From assembly GCA_910586855.1 (NCBI GenBank), contig CAJUJH010000001.1, positions 310,001 through 374,000 of the forward strand: a stretch of 64,000 nt of DNA. Reading direction: 5' to 3'. Below are positions 37,134 to 46,235 of the stretch, piece by piece. A program made the translations under genes and the position numbers. Position 1 is the stretch's first letter; every line of letters begins with the position of its first letter. The notes under the pieces were generated by a model. That model ran no database searches, was not told the DNA's origin, and worked only from the letters and a program-made list of their open reading frames with translations. Source of the DNA: Candidatus Gastranaerophilales bacterium (lineage in GTDB: Bacteria; Cyanobacteriota; Vampirovibrionia; Gastranaerophilales; Gastranaerophilaceae).

Positions 37134-37758
37134 CTTTTCCTTTGGCATATTTTATATAATTATTGTAATCTTTGCAGCTTAAGAACATTGTGTTTTCCGA
37201 ATCTTCTTCTTTCTTAAAAAATGTACTGTCATACCAAAAATCGTCATTATCAGATAAAGTGACGACAGAAGTTTTGCCGATTTGTCTGGCAAATTCAACA
37301 ATCTTTCCAACAAGGGCTGCTCCTAAGCCTTTGTAACACCTTTTGTTTGAACCATATATTTCTTTTGGATTTACTTGAATAAGCCCTATTTCAAGTTCTT
37401 CATCATTTTCTATATCAGAAATTTCTGCAATAGCCAAAGTATCTCCAATGTTGTTTTCAAGTCCAAAATATCTGTAGTTTACGGGGCTGTTGTCTTTTTC
37501 AATAAAATTTCCGCTTGATAAATTTATATGTGAACTTTCTCCTGCAAATTCAAAAGATTTTATAAACTGGTCTATTAATTTTGCATCTTTTCCCCAGTCA
37601 TTCTTAAATGAGTGGATTTGCAGTTTATCTTTTTTGTCAAAAGGATTATACTCAACAAGGTCAACAGTTTCCTTGTTTCCATCACAGGTTTTTACATCAA
37701 TTTTATCAATATATGTTTTTCCAAAATTAAAATTAGCACATATAGGATTTATATTCAT
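37123..37758 (-). CDS. Tagged GNAT-like acetyltransferase (paralogue 1)
   Basis: A 211-residue protein. The tag INPICANFNFGK occupies residues 3-14. A GNAT-like core follows, with strand LAIAEISDIE, LIQVNPKE, and an acetyl-CoA-type loop CYKGLGAALVGKIVEFA, then TLSDNDDFWYDSTFF. The core aligns by eye along its whole length with the protein at 41493-42149 (RGLGETLVSSIIKKA; SVNDSFWDSSKLF). Function unknown. 3' overlaps folE2 convergently. Confidence 0.7.
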   Translation of the reverse strand: MNINPICANFNFGKTYIDKIDVKTCDGNKETVDLVEYNPFDKKDKLQIHSFKNDWGKDAKLIDQFIKSFEFAGESSHINLSSGNFIEKDNSPVNYRYFGLENNIGDTLAIAEISDIENDEELEIGLIQVNPKEIYGSNKRCYKGLGAALVGKIVEFARQIGKTSVVTLSDNDDFWYDSTFFKKEEDSENTMFLSCKDYNNYIKYAKGKVNS

Positions 37759-37806
37759 AGTACTTTTATAAAACCTAAAAATCTTAAAAATTGTCTTAAA
37801 AACTTT

Positions 37807-38967
37807 TTAAGTAATTTTATAAGCTTTTCTGTAATATAAAATTGAGCCTATGATTGCAATTGAAATAACAGGAAGCCATGCTGCAAAAAATGGGCTTATA
37901 GCCTTTGTTTCTCCTAAATTTAGCGAAAATGCTCTAATTACATAATATACAAATATTATCATTACGCTGAATAAAAATCCCCTGTTATACCGTACTCTTG
38001 GCGGAGTAATGGCAAGAGGAATGCCAACAAGTGCAAGCGCAAAAGTAGTTACAGGAAGCGCAAGCTTGTCATACAATTGTACTTGCAGTTCAAGATGCAG
38101 CTTTTCTAAAATTTTTGGATTTTTCTTATTTTTTTGTATAAATTTCATAAGTTTGAAGAAATTATACTGGTTTGCTTCTTCTTTAATAAAACTTTCAATA
38201 TTGTCTAAACCGAAATTTATTGTTGATTTTTCAAAAAGCGTAGTGTTTAAAACCTTGCCGTTTGTGGATAAAGTATACATTACCCCGCCGTCAAATATCC
38301 ATCCGGCTTTATCAGTTTTACCGAATTTTGCCTGAATAATCTGTACGGTTTCAGGGTTTGAAAGGTCTAAAACAGTAATGTTGTTTAGTGTTTTATCTTC
38401 ACATTTTTGAACATAAAAAAGTCTTTTTAATTTTCCTTCTTTGTCATTCTCATTTAGTGTAAAATTCATTCTGCCATCCGGCACATGTTTGCTTTGAAGT
38501 GAATAAACCGCCAAATGTTTTGCCTGCATACTTGTTGCGGGGACAATAAATTCGTTTATTAGAAAACTTACAATTGTCATTAAAATTGCAAACCCAAAAA
38601 TTGGTCTTGCAATCCTTGAAATGCCTATACCGCAAGCCCTTAGCACTGTAATTTCAGAGTTTAAACTTAACTTATTAACGGTCATTACCGTTGCAAACAG
38701 GGTTGAAATCGGTATAGTCATTACAAAAACCTGAGGCAGGTTTAAGATAATCATCATTATTGCAATATTAAACGGAATCCCAAACAGGGTGATTTGTTTT
38801 ATAAGCTGGGTAAAAGTTTCTGAGGCAAAAATAATGGATGTAAAAATGATAACCCCTAAAATAAAGACTTCAATCAGCTGTTTTAAAATATATTTATCCA
38901 ACATGCTTGCTGCTGCATATTTCAGCCTTGTAAATCTTATGTATTTTTCAATTTTTTTCTTCATCAT
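37807..38967 (-). CDS. LptF/LptG-family permease
   Basis: A 386-residue six-TM permease of the lipopolysaccharide export ABC transporter (LptF/LptG, YjgP/YjgQ). N-terminal LDKYILKQLIEVFILGVIIF, VMTIPISTLFATVMTVN, and LRACGISI-like segment (VLRACGIGISRIARPIFGF) are typical. A periplasmic beta-jellyroll middle and C-terminal TMs (LALVGIPLAITPP) follow. Only one permease gene is here. It follows tyrA by 17 bases. Confidence 0.88.
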   Translation of the reverse strand: MMKKKIEKYIRFTRLKYAAASMLDKYILKQLIEVFILGVIIFTSIIFASETFTQLIKQITLFGIPFNIAIMMIILNLPQVFVMTIPISTLFATVMTVNKLSLNSEITVLRACGIGISRIARPIFGFAILMTIVSFLINEFIVPATSMQAKHLAVYSLQSKHVPDGRMNFTLNENDKEGKLKRLFYVQKCEDKTLNNITVLDLSNPETVQIIQAKFGKTDKAGWIFDGGVMYTLSTNGKVLNTTLFEKSTINFGLDNIESFIKEEANQYNFFKLMKFIQKNKKNPKILEKLHLELQVQLYDKLALPVTTFALALVGIPLAITPPRVRYNRGFLFSVMIIFVYYVIRAFSLNLGETKAISPFFAAWLPVISIAIIGSILYYRKAYKIT

Positions 38968-38984
38968 ATTTTGCCTGATTTTAT

Positions 38985-39809
38985 TTATGAAAGTTTATTT
39001 TTACCGTTATCATCATACATTGTTTTTCTTATTTTTTGAATGGATTTTAAAGTATTTATAAATTCCATTTTTGACATATTCTTTAATTCTTTTAAATTTT
39101 CTATAAATTTATCAATATAAATTTCAAAATTATCCTCATTTAATTCAAGCATATCAAGCGCTAAATCAGCATCTGTTAAAGAAAGCCTTGTAGTGTCGCG
39201 AAAGCCGCTTGAAGCTATGCCTAATGCTGATTCATCCTCTTTTATAACGGTGTTTAAAAGAGCTGTCGAAATAAGCATTGGAAGATGGGAAATTAAACAG
39301 GCATGTTTATCATGGGTGTTTTCATCTAAAATAATCGGTTTTGCGCCCATTTTTTTTATTAAATCTTCCAAAGTTTCATTATGCTTATTTAAAATCCATT
39401 TAGCATCATAAAAAAGTTCTGCAAATGAAGCCTCAAAGCCGGAAAATTCGGTTCCTGCCATAGGATGAGAGCCTATAAAATTAAAGGAATATTTCTTTTT
39501 GTTTACAAATCTTTTTAAAGATGACACATCTGCAACAATGCAATCCCGGCTTACTATATTTTCTAATTCATCAAGCACGCCAAGTGTTTCGGACATTTTT
39601 GAACAAACAAAAACTATATCGCAGTTCTTAACATCTTTTATATTTGGGCTTGAAAGTGTGCAAAATTGTGCCGCTTTTCTATGGCTACTTTTTGAAATTC
39701 CTATAAGTTCAAAAGTTTGAGGCGTATTTATTTTATTAAGTGCTTTTAATATTGAGCCGCCAATTAAACCTAAACCTATAACGCCAACTTTTAAATTTCT
39801 ATTTTCCAT
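38985..39809 (-). CDS. tyrA: Prephenate/arogenate dehydrogenase
   Basis: Tyrosine-branch enzyme, NAD(P) Rossmann motif GVIGLGLIGGSIL at residues 9-21. Further motifs are VADVSSLK, FIGSHPMAGTEFSGF and HLPMLIS; 274 residues. No ACT domain is visible, so feedback control by that domain is unlikely. Same strand as the lptF/G-like gene. Confidence 0.9.
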   Translation of the reverse strand: MENRNLKVGVIGLGLIGGSILKALNKINTPQTFELIGISKSSHRKAAQFCTLSSPNIKDVKNCDIVFVCSKMSETLGVLDELENIVSRDCIVADVSSLKRFVNKKKYSFNFIGSHPMAGTEFSGFEASFAELFYDAKWILNKHNETLEDLIKKMGAKPIILDENTHDKHACLISHLPMLISTALLNTVIKEDESALGIASSGFRDTTRLSLTDADLALDMLELNEDNFEIYIDKFIENLKELKNMSKMEFINTLKSIQKIRKTMYDDNGKNKLS

Positions 39810-39883
39810 ACATTTATATTATAATTGAAACAAAAGAAATCATATGCAAGATAAATAATATAAAGCTAAGGAGCTATATTTTT

Positions 39884-40387
39884 ATGGAAATTAAAAGAGG
39901 AAAAGCATTTAAATTCGGTGATGGTATATCAACTGACCACATTGCCCCAGGCAGACTGTTCCATTTAAGAAGTAATTTGGAAGAGTTTTCAAAACATGTT
40001 TTGGAGGATGCTGACCCTGAATTTGCAAGCAAAATGCAAAAAGGCGATTTTGTTGTTGCAGGAAATAATTTTGGATTAGGTTCAAGCCGCGAGCATGCTC
40101 CTCAAATTATAAAAATTGCAGGAGTTGGCGCTGTTATAGCTAAAAGCTTTGCAAGAATTTTCTATAGAAATGCCATAAATATCGGGCTTTTGCTTATTGA
40201 ATGTGACACAGATAAAATTGATGCTGGGGATGAGCTTGAACTGGATGTCAAAAATGGCATATTAAAAGATGTGACAAAAAATGTTGAAATTAAAATCACC
40301 CCGCTTCCAGATGTTATGATTAAGCTTTTAGGCGATGGCGGCTTAATTGAACATCTTAAAAAACATGGCGATTTCAGTCTTGTATAA
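39884..40387 (+). CDS. Isopropylmalate isomerase/aconitase-type small subunit
   Basis: A 167-residue swivel-domain subunit. GDGISTDHIAPGRLF and GNNFGLGSSREHAPQ are the family motifs. LeuD, homoaconitase and related dehydratase small subunits share them, so the exact acid is not decided by sequence. The TDH segment is more aconitase-like than the TDA/TDV of many LeuD proteins. The next gene is a decarboxylating dehydrogenase, consistent with an isomerase-dehydrogenase pair (citrate/isocitrate or isopropylmalate). Confidence 0.8.
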   Translation: MEIKRGKAFKFGDGISTDHIAPGRLFHLRSNLEEFSKHVLEDADPEFASKMQKGDFVVAGNNFGLGSSREHAPQIIKIAGVGAVIAKSFARIFYRNAINIGLLLIECDTDKIDAGDELELDVKNGILKDVTKNVEIKITPLPDVMIKLLGDGGLIEHLKKHGDFSLV

Positions 40388-40482
40388 GATATAAAAAGCT
40401 GCAAGGGTCTTATTTTTAAGTATGTTGCGGCTGTAAAATTAAATTCCAAATATGGCATATAATAAATTAAAAGAGGGTTAAA

Positions 40483-41478
40483 ATGCACAATATAACACTA
40501 ATTGAAGGAGACGGGATAGGTCCTGAAATAGCAGATGCGGTTATAAAAATTATTGATGCTGCTGGTGTAAAAATCAATTGGGACAGGCAAACTGCTGGAC
40601 TTGACGTTATTGAAAAAGAAGGTGTGCCGCTTCCAAACCGTGTTATAGAAAGCATAAAGAAAAATAAAGTTGCACTTAAAGCTCCTGTAACAACTCCTAT
40701 TGGCAAGGGTTTTCGCTCTGTTAACGTGCAATTAAGGCGTGAGCTTGATTTATATGCAAATGTGCGCCCCTGCAAGAATATTGAAGGCATTAAGACCCCT
40801 TTTGATAACGTGGATTTGGTTGTAATAAGAGAAAATACTGAAGATTTGTACGCCGGTATTGAGCGCAAAGTAGATGATGATACGGCAGAGGGTATTAAGC
40901 TTATTACAAGAAAGGCAAGCACAAGGATTGTGAAATATGCCTTTGAATATGCTGAAAAAATGGGCAGAAAAACTGTTTGGGCTGTAACTAAGGCAAATAT
41001 CTGCAAATTAACTGACGGCTTGTTTTTGGAATGTGCAAGAGAAGTTGCAAAAAACTACCCTAATATTGAATATAAAGAAGTTCTTGTAGATGCTCTTTGC
41101 ATGCAGCTTGTGCAAAATCCTTCAAAATTTGATGTATTGGTGCTTCCAAATCTTTACGGGGATATTGTTTCAGACCTTACAGCAGGGCTCATAGGCGGTC
41201 TTGGTGTAGCACAGGGTGCAAATATCGGTCTGGAAGCTTCTGTATTTGAACCAGTGCATGGTTCTGCGCCTGATATTAAAGGTCAAAATCTTGCAAATCC
41301 TTCTGCGCTTTTATTATGTGCCGTCGAGATGTTAAAAAATATTGATGAATTTGAGGCTGCTCAAAAAATTGAAAAAGCTTTATTTAAAACAATTAAAGAA
41401 GGTAAAATCTTAACGCAGGATTTAGGCGGAAGTGCTAAAACTACAGAATTTAGAGATGAAATTATTAAAAATCTTTAG
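40483..41478 (+). CDS. NAD-type isocitrate/isopropylmalate dehydrogenase
   Basis: A 331-residue beta-decarboxylating dehydrogenase. ITLIEGDGIGPEIADAV, VQLRRELDLYANVRPCK (substrate Arg residues), VIRENTEDLYAGIE, and NLYGDIVSDLTAGLIGGLG, then EPVHGSAPDI. The ENTEDLYAG segment and the LRRELDLYANVRP start resemble NAD-dependent isocitrate dehydrogenases more than LeuB. ATG follows GAGGG by six bases. With the upstream small subunit it suggests a short oxidative route to 2-oxoglutarate. Confidence 0.85.
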   Translation: MHNITLIEGDGIGPEIADAVIKIIDAAGVKINWDRQTAGLDVIEKEGVPLPNRVIESIKKNKVALKAPVTTPIGKGFRSVNVQLRRELDLYANVRPCKNIEGIKTPFDNVDLVVIRENTEDLYAGIERKVDDDTAEGIKLITRKASTRIVKYAFEYAEKMGRKTVWAVTKANICKLTDGLFLECAREVAKNYPNIEYKEVLVDALCMQLVQNPSKFDVLVLPNLYGDIVSDLTAGLIGGLGVAQGANIGLEASVFEPVHGSAPDIKGQNLANPSALLLCAVEMLKNIDEFEAAQKIEKALFKTIKEGKILTQDLGGSAKTTEFRDEIIKNL

Positions 41479-41492
41479 TATTTAATGTCTAA

Positions 41493-42149
41493 TTATCCGC
41501 ATAGGTTAATTTGATGTAATTTTAACTTGTCTTCTACATGTGAAATATAGTCATCAAAATTTTCTCTATGGAGAATTATTTCACCGGAATACTTTTTTGA
41601 TGTTTTACTTTTAAATAATTTGCTGCTATCCCAAAAAGAATCATTTACTGATGTTACTTTGATTGAATCTGCTCCTGAATTTTTCGCCTTTTTGATAATG
41701 CTTGATACTAAAGTTTCTCCAAGCCCTCTGTAATGCTTTGTTTTGGATGTATATGTTTCGTTGGGGGAAGCTTGAATGTATGATATACATGTATAATTAT
41801 TTCCGGTATTAATGTTCTTACTGTCAATTACTTTTGCAATTGCAAGAGTATCACCTCGTTCATCCTCTAGCGCGTATAGATGAGAATCATTTGTATAATA
41901 TGCATTATTTGAGTTATTAAATCCGCGTACAATTGTGTTTATAAAGACTGCTTTCTTGCCCCAAAGTTTTTCTAAGTTTTCAATATGTATAATATCTTTA
42001 ACATTGTCTCGTTCATATTCTACAAAATTGCAGCTGGATTTTGTCCCATCCACTCTTCTTATACGGATGTTGTCATCAAGACATTTCTTGCCAAAAGCCG
42101 GGCTATTTTTTATATTTATTGGAAAATTATTGAACCTATGAATATTCAT
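41493..42149 (-). CDS. Tagged GNAT-like acetyltransferase (paralogue 2)
   Basis: A 218-residue protein, start at ATG 42149 with GGAGAG seven bases upstream (the frame itself opens at 42203). Tag NSPAFGKK (Phe19-Gly20). GNAT-like core: LAIAKVIDSK, SYIQASPNE, acetyl-CoA-type loop HYRGLGETLVSSIIKKA, SVNDSFWDSSKLF. Clear paralogue of 37123-37758. Function unknown. Confidence 0.7.
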   Translation of the reverse strand: MNIHRFNNFPINIKNSPAFGKKCLDDNIRIRRVDGTKSSCNFVEYERDNVKDIIHIENLEKLWGKKAVFINTIVRGFNNSNNAYYTNDSHLYALEDERGDTLAIAKVIDSKNINTGNNYTCISYIQASPNETYTSKTKHYRGLGETLVSSIIKKAKNSGADSIKVTSVNDSFWDSSKLFKSKTSKKYSGEIILHRENFDDYISHVEDKLKLHQINLCG

Positions 42150-42277
42150 TAAGTCTCTCCTTGGCATTTTATTAAAAGCCCCTAAAAAATAAAAATTGCT
42201 CAAAAAACAAAATAAGTCAAAATTATTCTCTCCCGAGTTTTATATAGATACCCATTATTTAGTTTAGGAATTTAAGA

Positions 42278-44470
42278 ATGAAAATTAGCAGTATTAACAA
42301 TTTTAATAATATTAAGTATTCAAATACTAAAAATAATTTGCCGTATTTGAAAAATAATCAAATTGTTTCGTATAAAAATTATGCTAAAATGCCGTCTACC
42401 AATCAATACCTTGCTATAAACCCCGCCTTTACCGGCGGTTACAGTTTAAGTCTTTTAGAAACTGTAAAAAATCTTAATGATGCCTCATATCCCCCTGATA
42501 TTAAAGCTTTGGCTCAAGAGGTTTTAGATAACGGAAATCCTGAAAATAAAACCCTGATTAATGTCCACAAGGCAAAATATGGAAAAATTAATCAAATGAA
42601 ATCATTGGATGAAGTTAAGGCTGCATATCCTGAGTTTAATGATGTTTTATCTGATGAAAATGTGCAATATAATGCTAACTCTTTTATTGACGATGTAAGA
42701 AACGGCAAACTTGAGTGGTTTGATGAAGATACTGATTTAGCTTTGCAGCTATTACAAATGTATTGGGCGGATGGTTTTTCAATAAATGATTTAAAAGAAT
42801 ATACAAATGGAAAAGATATTGATGGCACCTTTAAAAAATTAAATATTCCAAAATTAAATAGTACATATGCAAATGTTTTGAAGCTTTCAGACAAAAAGTA
42901 TAATGAAAGATTTACATCTGAAATGTCTAAAAGATTAAAGGGTATTGAAAGAAAAAAAGCCGAAAAGAGAGATGGAGTATATATTCCAAGAGGTCCAATG
43001 CCTGATGAGCAGAAAAAGAAAATTTCTGAAGGTTTAATTAAACACTATGCTGAACACCCGGAAAAACTCATAGAAATGTCCGAGAGGATGAAACAATACT
43101 ACAAAGAACATCCTGAAGAAAGAGAGAATCTTTCAGATGTCCTGGAGATTTCCTGGAATTTAAGGGAAGCAAGAAGTGTAAGAAAAGCATTGAGTAAATT
43201 TTTAAGTAAAAAAGATATAACGCCAGATGAATTTGCAAAATTAAATTTGACTGAAAACAAGATGGAAGGAAATACACTGAAAGATTTTTGGAACAGGATG
43301 CCCTGGGCTAAAAAACAGTGGTCAGCCTGCATGACAAAAGGGTGGGAAATTCACAGAAAACAAAAAGAAAAGGAAGAAGATAAGAAAAATCTAATTTCCA
43401 TTGCAATGTATCCTCCTTCTATGGAGCGCAATATGATATCCTGGTTTAAAAGTAACGGCTACAATTTAGATAAAATAGATGATTTAAAAGCTTATGTCAG
43501 ATTAGATGGAAGGGAAATGCCATCAAGAGACAAATATACAAGCAAAGCTGTATCTGCATATTTGAATGAATTTGATAAAAATGGTGAAATACAGGCAAGT
43601 ATGCTGCATCTTTGTCTGTTAAGGTCTTTTGGTGATATATATTATTCAAAAACATTAAGTGATGCAACTAGAATTGCAACTTGTGAATATTTAATGGATG
43701 AACTGCAAATGGAGCCGGATAAGGCGGATGTTAATGAAATGACAATAAGTGACGTTACGAATATATATGCAAGAATTTATTCTATGGCAAGTGAAGATGG
43801 TGTTAAAGAAATAATTGATATTCTTGAAAATAATTTGGAAAAATCCTATCTTGCCGTACAAAAAAGAAATGTTATTCCTGCAAGGAAAGCGAAAAATAAG
43901 GCTGATAATGTAGCCAATGTTTTGCAGAACCTGATTAGGCTTAGAAAAGAAGGTTTTTTAGCGCCCGAATGTGATAAAGCCGGTGATTATATTATTATTC
44001 CAAAAACTATGCAGCTTGAAATAGCTGAAATGATGAATAATATTACTGATGCTGAAACATTGGATAAAATGGTGCTTGAATATGTTTCAGCAGCTGATAA
44101 TTATAACATGATTAAAGATGCTTGCCAGTTAAGTGTTTTATCTACCTTGTCAGAGTTATTAAAAGAAGCGCGTAAGGATGATTGCCCTCAAGAAGAAAAG
44201 GATGTAATATATGCCATAAAAAATTACGTTTTTTCTAAATATATTGACGAAGCCGGTAATTTTATAAATATCCAAATGAGAGATTTAGCAAGCTACTTTA
44301 CAAATATTGTAAATGTAGCGAAGCAAACAGGCTGCGCAGATATTGCTCAAAAATTTTGGGATAATTTTGATTCTGTATATTGTGAAATAAAAGATTCAAA
44401 CACAAGCAATATTGTGTTTGAGAGAATCATTAATAATTTTTTAAGCCAATATACATCTGAATCTCTATAA
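42278..44470 (+). CDS. Large tagged helical protein, unknown
   Basis: A 730-residue protein of no recognised family. N-terminal tag INPAFTGGYS (Phe51-Gly53) after an Asn-rich leader. Around residues 245-290 lies a NUMOD3-like helical repeat (MPDEQKKKISEGLIKHYAEH and LIEMSERMKQYYKEHPEE), a small DNA-binding motif best known from homing endonucleases and intron-encoded proteins. No GIY-YIG or HNH nuclease motif is visible. The rest is alpha-helical and Lys/Glu-rich. No signal peptide. It is convergent with manC (nine-base gap). Confidence 0.6.
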   Translation: MKISSINNFNNIKYSNTKNNLPYLKNNQIVSYKNYAKMPSTNQYLAINPAFTGGYSLSLLETVKNLNDASYPPDIKALAQEVLDNGNPENKTLINVHKAKYGKINQMKSLDEVKAAYPEFNDVLSDENVQYNANSFIDDVRNGKLEWFDEDTDLALQLLQMYWADGFSINDLKEYTNGKDIDGTFKKLNIPKLNSTYANVLKLSDKKYNERFTSEMSKRLKGIERKKAEKRDGVYIPRGPMPDEQKKKISEGLIKHYAEHPEKLIEMSERMKQYYKEHPEERENLSDVLEISWNLREARSVRKALSKFLSKKDITPDEFAKLNLTENKMEGNTLKDFWNRMPWAKKQWSACMTKGWEIHRKQKEKEEDKKNLISIAMYPPSMERNMISWFKSNGYNLDKIDDLKAYVRLDGREMPSRDKYTSKAVSAYLNEFDKNGEIQASMLHLCLLRSFGDIYYSKTLSDATRIATCEYLMDELQMEPDKADVNEMTISDVTNIYARIYSMASEDGVKEIIDILENNLEKSYLAVQKRNVIPARKAKNKADNVANVLQNLIRLRKEGFLAPECDKAGDYIIIPKTMQLEIAEMMNNITDAETLDKMVLEYVSAADNYNMIKDACQLSVLSTLSELLKEARKDDCPQEEKDVIYAIKNYVFSKYIDEAGNFINIQMRDLASYFTNIVNVAKQTGCADIAQKFWDNFDSVYCEIKDSNTSNIVFERIINNFLSQYTSESL

Positions 44471-44479
44471 ACAAAATTA

Positions 44480-45874
44480 TTAAGCTTTAACCCTGCCATA
44501 GATATCTTTATATCTTATAATATCTTCTTCAACAAGTTTGTTACCCTTTTGAACCTCAATAATTTTCAGTTCTTCCTTATATGGGTTCCCAAGGGAGTGC
44601 TTAACTTTTACAGGAATATCAATGCTTGAACCCGGTTTTAAAATGTAGCTTTTATTATCAAGAACAACTCTTGCGGTTCCGGATAATACAACCCAGTGCT
44701 CACTTCTAAAGTTGTGTGATTGCAAGCTCAATTGCCCGTGGCTTGATACGCAAATCATTTTTGTTAAATACCCATCTCCTTGATTTAGCACGGTATAATA
44801 CCCCCAAGGGCGGTAAACCGTCGTGTGAACAAGATGTGTATCATCTTTAATTTCTTTTAATTTGTCAAAAACTTTCTTTACATCTTGAGTCTTATCTTTT
44901 TTGCAAGCTAAAATGGCATCTGATGTTTCAACAAGGATAACATCTTCCAAACCAACACCCGCAACAAGCCTGTTTGAACTGAAAAGAAAAGAATTTTTGC
45001 AGTTTTCGGCTTGAATTGTGCCGATTTTTACATTACCATCTTTATCTTTTGAATTAATGTCATAAATTGCATCCCAGCTTCCAAGGTCATTCCAGCCGCA
45101 ATCCACGGGCACATTTATGATGTTTTCAGCCTTTTCCATAACGGCATAATCTATTGAAATTGATGGCATTTTATCAAATTTTGTAAATTCAATTGATTCA
45201 TTTTTTGTAAAATCAAATTCCTGAGTAATATTATAAATATCTGGCGCAAACTTTTTTAAAGTTTCCATAAAGGTAGAAGCTTTAAACATAAAAATTCCTG
45301 CATTCCAGAAATATTTACCGCTTTTAAAGTATTTTTCAGCAGTCTTTTTATCCGGTTTTTCTTTAAATTCATCTACTTTAAATGAAAAATCATTATTTTT
45401 CTTTGAAGATTTTATATATCCATATCCTGTTTCAGGAGCTGTTGGTTTTATACCAAATGTTACAATATATCCATCTTTGGCTAATTGTTCAGCTTTTTCA
45501 ACACTTTTTTTAAAGGCTTTTTCATCTTTTATAAGGTGGTCGGATGGCACAACGAGAATGACATCATCCTTACCTTTAGCAAGTAAATATTTCACAGAGA
45601 CACTAATCGCAGGTGCTGTATTTTTCTGTGCCGGTTCAGATAGCAAAAGAGGGTCTTTTGAAATTGAAGAAAGCTGTGTTCTTACATCACTAAAATGCTT
45701 AGCATTTGTAATGCTTAGAATATTTTTTTCATCCATAAGGTTTAACAGCCTTAGGTAAGTCATCTCAAGAAGACTTTTATCAGTATTAATTTTTAAAAGC
45801 TGCTTTGGATATAATTCTCTTGATAATGGCCAAAGTCTTGAACCGCTGCCGCCAGCTAAGATAATACCGTACAT
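44480..45874 (-). CDS. manC: Mannose-1-phosphate guanylyltransferase / mannose-6-phosphate isomerase
   Basis: A 464-residue bifunctional type II enzyme making GDP-mannose. N-terminal nucleotidyltransferase: ILAGGSGSRLWPLSRELYPKQLL, VVPSDHLI, FGIKPTAPETGYGYI. C-terminal cupin isomerase domain: YRPWGYYTVL, LQSHNFRSEHWVVLSGTARV. Length typical. Supplies mannose/fucose-type sugars for surface polysaccharide; rfbD lies beyond the small toxin-like locus on the same strand. Confidence 0.94.
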   Translation of the reverse strand: MYGIILAGGSGSRLWPLSRELYPKQLLKINTDKSLLEMTYLRLLNLMDEKNILSITNAKHFSDVRTQLSSISKDPLLLSEPAQKNTAPAISVSVKYLLAKGKDDVILVVPSDHLIKDEKAFKKSVEKAEQLAKDGYIVTFGIKPTAPETGYGYIKSSKKNNDFSFKVDEFKEKPDKKTAEKYFKSGKYFWNAGIFMFKASTFMETLKKFAPDIYNITQEFDFTKNESIEFTKFDKMPSISIDYAVMEKAENIINVPVDCGWNDLGSWDAIYDINSKDKDGNVKIGTIQAENCKNSFLFSSNRLVAGVGLEDVILVETSDAILACKKDKTQDVKKVFDKLKEIKDDTHLVHTTVYRPWGYYTVLNQGDGYLTKMICVSSHGQLSLQSHNFRSEHWVVLSGTARVVLDNKSYILKPGSSIDIPVKVKHSLGNPYKEELKIIEVQKGNKLVEEDIIRYKDIYGRVKA

Positions 45875-46112
45875 AAAACTTCCTTCTTAATTTATAAATC
45901 CCGTCAGCTAATTATACAATAAAAAAGGTGCATAAGACAAATTGTTACAAGCTTCTTTTAAGATGGATGAAGGATGTAGGAATAAAAATGGTACTATAAA
46001 ATGAAATTATTAAATTGAATTATATTTAGAACTTTGAAAAACAAATAACCTGCCCTCGACATCTACCCGACAAAAATATTAGCTTATTGCGAGGTAGAAA
46101 GGAAAAGGAAAA

Positions 46113-46193
46113 ATGGACAAGATGATGTTCATGAAAAAAGCCTTACTGGGCGTAAGGCTAATCATTGACCTAGTTTTGATGCTGTTCTTCTAG
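46113..46193 (+). CDS. 26-residue hydrophobic peptide, candidate type I toxin
   Basis: ATG to TAG encodes a 26-residue peptide: basic, Met-rich head (MDKMMFMKK) followed by one hydrophobic helix (ALLGVRLIIDLVLMLFF). A strong purine-rich ribosome site (AAAGGAAAAGGAAAA) precedes it. Size and plan match single-helix type I toxins such as ShoB, ZorO and Ibs, although the sequence is not one I recognise. An antisense transcription unit covers codons 8 onwards. Too short for standard gene callers. It sits in a 400-base gap between manC and rfbD, of higher GC than the surroundings. Confidence 0.6.
   Translation: MDKMMFMKKALLGVRLIIDLVLMLFF
46134..46159 (-). terminator. Intrinsic terminator inside the peptide gene, reverse strand
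   Basis: Perfect eight-base stem, five-base loop, six T on the reverse strand. It lies within codons 8-16 of the forward peptide gene, which no gene on the reverse strand needs other than the proposed antisense RNA. Confidence 0.7.
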
Positions 46194-46229
46194 GGCAAGA
46201 GTGGTGAGGCGTAAGCCTTGCCACTTCTT
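46134..46229 (-). ncRNA. Candidate antisense RNA (type I antitoxin)
   Basis: Reverse-strand RNA of about 96 bases proposed from its signals: promoter at 46236-46263, expected start near 46229, and an intrinsic terminator made by AGCCTTAC/GTAAGGCT (46139-46159) followed on this strand by TTTTTT. It carries a 5' hairpin (46201-46224) and is fully complementary to the 3' part of the peptide gene. Convergent 3' overlap as in txpA/ratA and bsrG/SR4. Confidence 0.55.
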
Positions 46230-46235
46230 AAATAT

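Larger units (their letters stand above)
46075..46232 (+). ncRNA. Proposed toxin mRNA with flanking hairpins
   Basis: The transcribed body proposed for the hydrophobic-peptide gene. Upstream TCTACC (46051-46056) can pair with GGTAGA at 46093-46098 next to the purine-rich ribosome site, a possible translation-limiting fold. Downstream GTGGTGAGGC, GTAA and GCCTTGCCAC form a stem-loop at 46201-46224. Boundaries are inferred, and no clear forward promoter was fixed. Confidence 0.35.

Noticed and set aside
45875..46112. SRP 4.5S RNA or other known housekeeping RNA near the hairpins
   Set aside because: No GGAA-type SRP tetraloop helix or other conserved core seen; the signals fit the toxin/antisense reading better.
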